Positions 1 through 4,010 of a DNA stretch of 5,925 nucleotides are shown one piece after another. Positions within the stretch are counted from its first letter, which is position 1, and the number at the start of each line of letters is the position of its first letter. The notes beneath the pieces were generated by a model. The model made no database searches. It worked only from the letters and a program-made list of their open reading frames with translations, and was not told where the DNA came from. Both the position numbers and the translations under genes were made by a program. Source of the stretch: Paracoccaceae bacterium (GTDB taxonomy: Bacteria; Pseudomonadota; Alphaproteobacteria; Rhodobacterales; Rhodobacteraceae); contig JAESRD010000141.1 of the NCBI GenBank assembly GCA_016764835.1, forward strand, positions 1 through 5,925. The letters run 5' to 3'.

Positions 1-560
1 ACCACATCACCGTTCTCGGCATGCACCAAAGCGATGGCACCCAGTTCGGCAAGCCGTTGGAATGACGCGTACATTTCATCATCGTTGACCATCAGCGCGC
101 CTTTGTAGGCCATGAAATGCTTGAACGTGTTGATGCCGTGATCGCGCACCACTGTTTCCATCTCGTCGAACACCTTTTCGCCCCACCATGTCACCGCCAT
201 GTGGAATGAGTAGTCGCAATTGGCGCGGGTTGATTTATTGTCCCACATTTTGAGCGCGTCATGCAGGCCTTGGCCGGGGCTGGGCAGAGCGAAATCAACC
301 ACCATGGTGGTGCCGCCGGCCAGTGCGGCGCGGGTGCCGCTCTCAAAATCATCAGTTGAGTAGGTGCCCATGAACGGCATCTCTAAGTGCGTATGCGGGT
401 CAATGCCGCCGGGCATGACATAGCAGCCGGTCGCGTCGAGCACCTCGTCGCCCGACAGGCCCGGCCCGATCGCTGTGATGACACCATGTTCAACCAAGAC
501 ATCGGCCTTATAGGTAAGGTCGGCCGTTACCACGGTGCCGTTTTTGATTATGGTGCTCAT
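1..560 (-). CDS. hydA: Dihydropyrimidinase (D-hydantoinase family), N-terminal part, runs off the left edge
   Basis: Cytoplasmic metal-dependent amidohydrolase that opens the dihydrouracil/dihydrothymine ring to N-carbamoyl-beta-amino acids, the second step of reductive pyrimidine degradation. My translation from the ATG at 558-560 gives 186 complete residues, beginning MSTIIKNGTVVTADLTYKAD. The usual N-terminal beta-sandwich strand is followed by the metal motif GGIDPHTHLEMPF (H56 and H58). FKHFMAYKGA contains K153, the position of the carboxylated bridging lysine in the family, and ALVHAENGD gives H180, a further metal ligand. Family members are about 460-490 residues, so roughly 60% is missing beyond the edge. 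The start is supported by a GGAG Shine-Dalgarno about 5-7 bases upstream. It lies 21 bp downstream of the lipoprotein stop on the same strand with no visible promoter between, so co-transcription is likely. A D-hydantoinase with other substrates is possible, but the RutR/amidohydrolase context favours pyrimidines. Confidence 0.95.
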   Translation of the reverse strand, partial: MSTIIKNGTVVTADLTYKADVLVEHGVITAIGPGLSGDEVLDATGCYVMPGGIDPHTHLEMPFMGTYSTDDFESGTRAALAGGTTMVVDFALPSPGQGLHDALKMWDNKSTRANCDYSFHMAVTWWGEKVFDEMETVVRDHGINTFKHFMAYKGALMVNDDEMYASFQRLAELGAIALVHAENGDV

Positions 561-581
561 CTTGCTCTCCAATTCTTGGTT

Positions 582-911
582 TTAGCGCGCGTCGGGTGCT
601 GTCTCGTCGCTGGCCATTTCGGCGGGGGCGGCAACAGCTGGCGATGCGCCCTCTGGGCAGATCGGCCGGCCATTGGCACCGCGCAGCAGGTAGCCCGAGG
701 GTGGGTCTGTTATTTCTATCGCCAAGAGGTAGCAGCCATTGGCGTCTTGAAAGACCACGCTTGTCGGCGCACCGGCTGGCAGCGCAGCAGTTACGGCGGC
801 TGGCAACACGACGGGTTCTGGTTCGGCGGGGGCAAAGCCCGGCATATCGGCACAGCCTGCAACAAGCGGTAAAATACACAAGGAGGCAAAAAGGCGGGCG
901 GAGCGGGACAT
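582..911 (-). CDS. Small putative lipoprotein, function unknown
   Basis: 109-residue protein that I do not recognise. The N-terminus MSRSARLFASLCILPLVAGC has a basic n-region, a hydrophobic core and a lipobox LVAGC with C20, so it should be exported, lipidated and anchored in the envelope. The residue after the cysteine is Ala rather than Asp, so the E. coli inner-membrane retention rule would not hold it there. An Ala/Pro-rich linker (about 24-50) leads to a compact core (about 51-88) containing C60 and C85, which could form a disulfide. The C-terminal tail is again Ala/Pro/acidic. The ATG at 909-911 has an AAGGA Shine-Dalgarno about 8 bases upstream. It sits between the amidohydrolase and dihydropyrimidinase genes in the same direction, 21 bp from the latter, implying co-expression. 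Whether it has any role in pyrimidine use is unknown; it may only be a passenger in the operon. Confidence 0.8.
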   Translation of the reverse strand: MSRSARLFASLCILPLVAGCADMPGFAPAEPEPVVLPAAVTAALPAGAPTSVVFQDANGCYLLAIEITDPPSGYLLRGANGRPICPEGASPAVAAPAEMASDETAPDAR

Positions 912-932
912 GGGGACTTTCCTTTGTTAGTT

Positions 933-1019
933 CAGCGCGCGAATGGCGCTGTCGTGATTACCAGCGCGCGAATGGCGCTGCCGTGATTACCAGCACGCGA
1001 ATGGCACTGTCTTGTTTTC
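933..1019. repeat. Three contiguous 29-bp tandem repeats, each a potential hairpin
   Basis: Units lie at 933-961, 962-990 and 991-1019. Units 1 and 2 differ at one base; unit 3 is more diverged at its right end. Each unit starts with an inverted repeat (CAGCGC, 7-nt loop, GCGCTG in units 1 and 2). In unit 3 both arms have changed (CAGCAC/GCACTG). On the plus strand this gives two C-A mismatches, but in RNA read from the minus strand both become G-U wobble pairs, so the hairpin survives. That matches the direction of the flanking genes, since the array sits between the amidohydrolase stop and the lipoprotein start. A unit length of 29 is not a multiple of three and no gene reads through it. 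Possible roles are transcript processing or stability, attenuation between cistrons, or a REP-like element. Confidence 0.85.
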
Positions 1020-1030
1020 TTGCCTATCAA

Positions 1031-1053
1031 GGTGCCACAGCGTCAAGGGCACC
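1031..1053 (-). other. Additional 6-bp inverted repeat (hairpin) between the hairpin repeats and the amidohydrolase stop
   Basis: GGTGCC (1031-1036) and GGCACC (1048-1053) are perfectly complementary around an 11-nt loop, 27 bp past the stop codon of the minus-strand amidohydrolase. No T-run follows on either strand, so it is not a classical intrinsic terminator. With the three repeat hairpins it makes up to four consecutive stem-loops in the 169-bp gap, which would suit a processing or stability region in the operon mRNA. A single 6-bp stem can occur by chance. Confidence 0.35.
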
Positions 1054-1080
1054 GGCAGACATTGCCGCGCTCTGGTGGCC

Positions 1081-2379
1081 TCAGGCAACTATTTGGGCTG
1101 TCTCGATCACTGCATGGAACAGAACATCGGCACCTTTGGCCGCCCATTCTGGTGAAATATCTTCGGCCTCATTATGCGACAGCCCGCCAACGCAGGGGCA
1201 CATGACCATTGAGGTCGGGGCGACGCGGTTGATCCAGCAAGCATCATGGCCCGCTCCAGAGATCAGGTCGCGGTGCGAATAGCCCAGCCGTTCGGCGGCG
1301 TTGCGCACAGCAGTCACGCAGCCTTCGTCGAATGTGACAGGGTCAAAGTGGCCAACCGGCTCAATGCTAAAGCCGAGGCCCAGCGCGTCGGCTATGACCG
1401 GCGCTTCGGCCTCAAGGCGGGTGCGCATACGGGTGAGCTTTTCTTGGTCGGGCGAGCGAAAATCAATGGTGAACACGGCTTTACCGGGGATCACATTGCG
1501 GCTGTTGGGGTAGACATTGGCTTGGCCAATTGCGCCAACAGCGGCAGGCTGGTTGTCCATGGCAATGGTATGCACCAGCTCAGTGATCCGGGCCATGCCG
1601 AGGCCCGCATTGACCCGCATCTCCATCGGGGTTGAGCCGGTATGCGCATCTTTGCCTGTCAGCGTGACTTCGAGCCACCACAGCCCTTGGCCGTGGGTAA
1701 CAACGCCGATGTCGATGTTTTCGGCCTCAAGGATCGGGCCTTGCTCAATATGCAGCTCAAAGAAAGCATGCATCTTGCGCGCGCCGACCTCCTCTTCGCC
1801 CTTCCAACCAATGCGCTCGATCTCGTCGCCAAAGCTTTTGCCCTCAGCATCTTTGCGGTCGTAGGCCCAGTCTTGCGAGTGCTGGCCTGCAAAAACGCCG
1901 CTGGCCAGCATGGCCGGGGCAAAGCGGGTGCCCTCCTCATTGGTCCAGTTGGTGACAACGATCGGGTGTTTGGTCTTGATGCCGAGGTCATTCATTGAGC
2001 GAATGATCTCAAGCCCTGCCAGCACGCCAAGCACGCCATCATATTTGCCGCCCGTGGGCTGGGTATCGAGATGCGAGCCGACATAGATTGGCAGCGCGTC
2101 AGGGTCAGTGCCTTCGCGCCGGGCAAACATAGTGCCCATCTGGTCAAGGCCCATGGTCAGGCCAGCGGCCTCGCACCAGTCTTGAAACAGTGTCCGGCCA
2201 ACGGCGTCTTCGTCGGTCAGCGTTTGGCGGTTGTTGCCGCCCGCAATGCCGGGGCCAATTTTGGCCATATCCATCAGGCTGTCCCAAAGCCGCGCGGCGT
2301 TGATCTTGAGGTTCTCGCCGGGGGCGGCTGTCTTTTGGATCTCGCCGGAGGCGGCAGGGGGAGTGGCTGAGACAGGCAT
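1081..2379 (-). CDS. hyuC: M20-family Zn-dependent amidohydrolase, probable beta-ureidopropionase / N-carbamoyl-amino-acid hydrolase
   Basis: 432-residue cytoplasmic hydrolase expected to cleave N-carbamoyl-beta-alanine (or N-carbamoyl-3-aminoisobutyrate) to the beta-amino acid, CO2 and ammonia, the third step of reductive pyrimidine degradation. M20 hallmarks appear in order: GSHLDT (H103), GGKYDG (D114), TNEEG (E148 catalytic, E149 ligand), ELHIEQG (H210), the dimerisation-domain motif TGKDAHTGSTPMEMR (H246), NSRNVIPG (292-299), DFRSP (306-310), GAGHDA (375-380) and GLSHNEAE with H402. Length is normal for the family, with an extra low-complexity N-terminus of about 20 residues. The motif after STPM reads RVNA where relatives usually have RxDA. 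The ATG at 2377-2379 is backed by an AAGGAG ribosome site (2387-2392), and the next in-frame Met (M36) is inside the fold. It is first in the probable operon and its start lies 37 bp from the RutR operator. Allantoate or L-carbamoylase relatives share these motifs, so the substrate is inferred from context. Confidence 0.9.
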   Translation of the reverse strand: MPVSATPPAASGEIQKTAAPGENLKINAARLWDSLMDMAKIGPGIAGGNNRQTLTDEDAVGRTLFQDWCEAAGLTMGLDQMGTMFARREGTDPDALPIYVGSHLDTQPTGGKYDGVLGVLAGLEIIRSMNDLGIKTKHPIVVTNWTNEEGTRFAPAMLASGVFAGQHSQDWAYDRKDAEGKSFGDEIERIGWKGEEEVGARKMHAFFELHIEQGPILEAENIDIGVVTHGQGLWWLEVTLTGKDAHTGSTPMEMRVNAGLGMARITELVHTIAMDNQPAAVGAIGQANVYPNSRNVIPGKAVFTIDFRSPDQEKLTRMRTRLEAEAPVIADALGLGFSIEPVGHFDPVTFDEGCVTAVRNAAERLGYSHRDLISGAGHDACWINRVAPTSMVMCPCVGGLSHNEAEDISPEWAAKGADVLFHAVIETAQIVA

Positions 2380-2416
2380 TACAAGGCTCCTTTGCAGGCG
2401 GCAGCGCCGATGTGTT

Positions 2417-2432
2417 TTGACCAGATGGTCAA
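2417..2432. promoter_or_regulatory. RutR operator palindrome
   Basis: TTGACCAGATGGTCAA is a perfect 7-2-7 inverted repeat and matches exactly the RutR consensus TTGACCA-NN-TGGTCAA known from E. coli. It lies between the divergent amidohydrolase (start 2379) and rutR, 37 bp from the former, a distance that suits a repressor site overlapping that promoter. TTGACC within it, on either strand, also resembles a -35 box, but I see no convincing -10 at the right distance, so promoter positions are left open. In E. coli, RutR releases DNA when uracil or thymine binds. By analogy the operon here would be induced by pyrimidines and rutR could be autoregulated. Confidence 0.88.
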
Positions 2433-2477
2433 GAACACGCTAACAGAGCCAAAAGGCCAGTCAAGCCGCGCTTGGCA

Positions 2478-2532
2478 GGCATGGCTTGCCCAATGCCAAA
2501 TACTTGCCTATCGCTAGGCATTCAGTATGCCT
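2478..2532. promoter_or_regulatory. Repeated GGCAT/ATGCC half-sites in the rutR leader
   Basis: GGCAT occurs at 2478-2482 and 2517-2521, and its complement ATGCC at 2493-2497 and 2527-2531. The second pair forms a clean stem, AGGCAT (2516-2521), 5-nt spacer, ATGCCT (2527-2532). These lie between the RutR operator and the probable rutR start at 2565. They could be a second operator or a leader hairpin affecting rutR translation. No known factor is recognised, and the evidence is only the symmetry. Confidence 0.35.
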
Positions 2533-2564
2533 GCATGATGTTGGGCCAAAACAACCTGGATGAT

Positions 2565-3173
2565 ATGACCCGCCAAGGCCAGCCAACCCGTATTCAAACG
2601 CTTAACCGCAGCGCTATTTTAGAGGCTGGGCTGGAAGTGTTTTCCGTACAGGGCTACCGCGGCGCGACGCTTGACCAGATCGCCAGCGAGGCGGGCCTGT
2701 CCAAGCCCAACTTGCTGTATTATTTCGCCTCGAAAGAAGCCATTTACACCGCCCTGCTCGAAGGTCTGCTCGACACATGGCTCGACCCGCTGCGCGCGCT
2801 TGGCCCCGGCGGCGCGCCGCTGGACGAGATCTTGGCCTATGTGCAGCGCAAACTGATAATGAGCCGCGATTACCCGCGTGAAAGCCGGCTCTTTGCCAAT
2901 GAAATATTGCGCGGCGCGCCGCAGGTTGAGGCCGAGCTGCACGGCGCGCTCAAAACGCTGGTAGACGAGAAAGCCGCCCTCATTGAGAGCTGGTCTGCGG
3001 CGGGCAAGATTGCAAAGGTCAATGCGCATCACCTGATCATTTCTATCTGGGCGCTGACGCAGCATTACTCCGACTTCGACGTGCAGGTCCGCGCCGTGCT
3101 TGGCGGCGACGATCCCTTTGCCGGGGCGGCAGCGCATTTGGAGCAGATGTTTATCGGGCTTTTAGCGGTTTAA
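2565..3173 (+). CDS. rutR: TetR-family pyrimidine-responsive regulator RutR
   Basis: 202-residue DNA-binding regulator. The N-terminal TetR helix-turn-helix is at about 34-61 (ATLDQIASEAGLSKPNLLYY followed by FASKEAIY). The C-terminal ligand domain closely follows my memory of E. coli RutR: SRDYPRESRLF (100-110), EILRGAP, LVDEKAALIESW, GKIA, HHLIISIWALTQHYSDF (155-171) and QVRAV. The IWALTQHY segment, with W162 and Q166, corresponds to the uracil/thymine pocket region. Start choice is uncertain. The frame opens at a TTG at 2472, with ATGs at 2481, 2493, 2535, 2538 and 2565. I chose 2565 because it gives an N-terminus of about the E. coli length (212 residues in total there), although no strong Shine-Dalgarno precedes any candidate. 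It is divergent from the pyrimidine operon and has a perfect RutR palindrome upstream. In E. coli RutR controls the oxidative Rut pathway; here the neighbours are reductive-pathway enzymes. Confidence 0.92.
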   Translation: MTRQGQPTRIQTLNRSAILEAGLEVFSVQGYRGATLDQIASEAGLSKPNLLYYFASKEAIYTALLEGLLDTWLDPLRALGPGGAPLDEILAYVQRKLIMSRDYPRESRLFANEILRGAPQVEAELHGALKTLVDEKAALIESWSAAGKIAKVNAHHLIISIWALTQHYSDFDVQVRAVLGGDDPFAGAAAHLEQMFIGLLAV

Positions 3174-3205
3174 GTGCGAAGAACGGGCTGTTTTGCACTA
3201 TTTTT
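3173..3205 (+). terminator. Probable intrinsic terminator of rutR
   Basis: AGTGC (3173-3177) pairs with GCACT (3195-3199). The stem extends inward by G-U, A-U, A-U and G-U pairs (GAAG with TTTT) to nine pairs around a 9-nt loop, followed by ATTTTT (3200-3205). It begins at the last base of the rutR stop codon. The stem is only moderately GC-rich, so strength is uncertain. Confidence 0.5.
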
Positions 3206-3214
3206 ACGCTTTTA

Positions 3215-3238
3215 GCCGATCATTAACCAATAATCGGC
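3215..3238. promoter_or_regulatory. Imperfect inverted repeat upstream of the small basic protein gene
   Basis: GCCGAT (3215-3220) and ATCGGC (3233-3238) are complementary. After one mismatch the arms extend by ATT/AAT, leaving a 4-nt AACC loop. The inner part holds AATAAT (3229-3234), which resembles a -10 box, but no matching -35 is visible. There is no T-run after it on either strand. It may be an operator for the gene at 3314 or a chance palindrome. Confidence 0.3.
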
Positions 3239-3313
3239 GACACTAGGCGCATGGATATGCTTTTGCGCACCCCTGCCCCGCCCACAAGGTCCCACCAGAA
3301 ATGGGGGGATATT

Positions 3314-3496
3314 ATGTTTGCCGCCGCTGCGGCCCAGTCTGGCATTATCGTTCGCCGCAATATTCGCGATGTTGATCGTGATGGTGGCCGCGAGCGGCTG
3401 TTGCGCGAGGTGAGGCGACGCGGCTATCATATGGTTGAATGCGGCGGTCAGTTCATTATCATCTGCAATGCCAGCAAGATTACGGTTCATGCCTAA
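3314..3496 (+). CDS. Small basic conserved-looking protein, function unknown
   Basis: 60 residues from the ATG at 3314, ending VECGGQFIIICNASKITVHA. It has no signal peptide or membrane helix. The middle (about 13-36) is rich in Arg (RDVDRDGGRERLLREVRRRG) and probably helical; the end looks like two short beta strands with C43 and C51. I chose this start because a G-rich purine run, GGGGGGA (3303-3309), sits about 4 bases before it. In-frame ATGs at 3251 and 3257 would give 81 or 79 residues, with a Pro/Arg-rich extension that looks less protein-like. I have an impression of similar short proteins in Rhodobacteraceae, sometimes with misleading enzyme names, but cannot confirm it. It converges with the VOC gene, the stops being 9 bp apart. 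Nucleic-acid binding would fit the charge but is speculation. Confidence 0.65.
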   Translation: MFAAAAAQSGIIVRRNIRDVDRDGGRERLLREVRRRGYHMVECGGQFIIICNASKITVHA

Positions 3497-3505
3497 ATTT
3501 GCGGG

Positions 3506-3874
3506 CTAAGTCCGGCTCTCTAGCAACACCAAATTGCTCTCGCTGTCGCGGATCATCAGCCAGCGCACACCCGGTGCCCATGGCGCATCATCCGGGCCGT
3601 CGGTTATCTCAACACCTGCCGATTTTAACCGCGCCGCTTCCGCGTCAACATCATCGCTTTCAAGACAAAGCGCGGGGGTTGAGTGCAGCTCCATTTCAGT
3701 GGTCTTGGCAAAGTGCAGCCGTGTCTTGGCGCCCGGAATGCTCAAAAATATCCAGCGCCAGCCCTCTCTATAGGGCGCATCAATCTGCACCTCAAAGCCC
3801 AACATATCGCGGTAAAACGCCAGCGCCCGGTCTTGGTCGCTGACCGGAATTGATTGAAAATTGATCTGAAGAAT
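3506..3874 (-). CDS. VOC (glyoxalase/bleomycin-resistance fold) family protein with no canonical start codon
   Basis: About 122 residues. The first module reads INFQSIPVSDQDRALAFYRD followed by MLGFEV, the characteristic beta-alpha start of VOC proteins. The second module contains ALCLESDDVDAEAARLKSAG and ends NLVLLES. The family includes lyases, dioxygenases and resistance proteins; the activity here cannot be assigned. Possible metal positions are Q7 and E119, but the second-module ligand position is not an obvious His, so metal binding is doubtful. The only in-frame ATG (3805) would remove the first strand and helix. Between it and the in-frame TAG at 3908-3910 there is no ATG, GTG or TTG. 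I place the start at ATT (3872-3874), with GGAGG (3886-3890) 11 bases upstream and an AGG closer. Rare ATT initiation, a base error in the read, or a decaying gene are alternatives. It is divergent from copA. Confidence 0.7.
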   Translation of the reverse strand: MLQINFQSIPVSDQDRALAFYRDMLGFEVQIDAPYREGWRWIFLSIPGAKTRLHFAKTTEMELHSTPALCLESDDVDAEAARLKSAGVEITDGPDDAPWAPGVRWLMIRDSESNLVLLESRT

Positions 3875-3951
3875 TGTCCTGACTGCCTCCGGGTTTGTGC
3901 AATGCGCCTAGCGGCCTTGGCCTGCCGGGTCATAAAATCCAACCGCTGGGC

Positions 3952-3982
3952 TTGACCTTCCCGTTACTGGAAGGTCTATCTA
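3952..3982 (+). promoter_or_regulatory. CueR/HmrR-type (MerR family) copper-responsive promoter of copA
   Basis: The -35 box TTGACC (3952-3957) and -10-like TATCTA (3977-3982) are separated by 19 bp, the over-long spacer typical of MerR-family promoters. The spacer carries the dyad ACCTTCC (3955-3961), 7-nt centre, GGAAGGT (3969-3975), nearly the same as the CueR operator of E. coli copA. Transcription should start near 3988-3990, giving a short leader. A CueR/HmrR activator bound to Cu(I) is expected to twist the spacer and switch the gene on. No such regulator gene is in the window. Confidence 0.9.
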
Positions 3983-4010
3983 AGGTTCATCCCATTAGAT
4001 GAGTCGCCCA

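Noticed and set aside
86..97. TTGACCA-like half-site inside dihydropyrimidinase
   Set aside because: A lone half-site within coding sequence, with no matching second half.
387..872. Plus-strand open frame of 161 codons
   Set aside because: Antisense to dihydropyrimidinase and the lipoprotein, both supported by motifs and ribosome sites; no recognisable domain.
933..1019. Possible CRISPR array
   Set aside because: The 29-bp units abut directly with no variable spacers, only three copies exist, and no cas gene is present.
596..1282. Plus-strand open frame of 228 codons
   Set aside because: It runs antisense across the lipoprotein, the hairpin repeats and the amidohydrolase end, has low-complexity Arg/Ser/Trp-rich content, and resembles no family. 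It is a GC-driven shadow frame.
2472..2564. TTG at 2472 as the rutR start
   Set aside because: It would add 31 residues not seen in E. coli RutR, has no ribosome site, and covers sequence with regulatory-looking repeats. It is not excluded outright.
2619..3137. Minus-strand open frame of 172 codons
   Set aside because: Antisense to rutR, which matches a known family along its whole length.
3439..3843. Plus-strand open frame of 134 codons
   Set aside because: Overlaps the end of the small basic protein gene and lies antisense to the VOC gene; no domain-like pattern.
3952..3975. Second RutR operator (TTGACC start upstream of copA)
   Set aside because: Only the first six bases resemble a RutR half-site; the rest is the CueR-type ACCTTCC/GGAAGGT dyad with the diagnostic 19-bp spacing.
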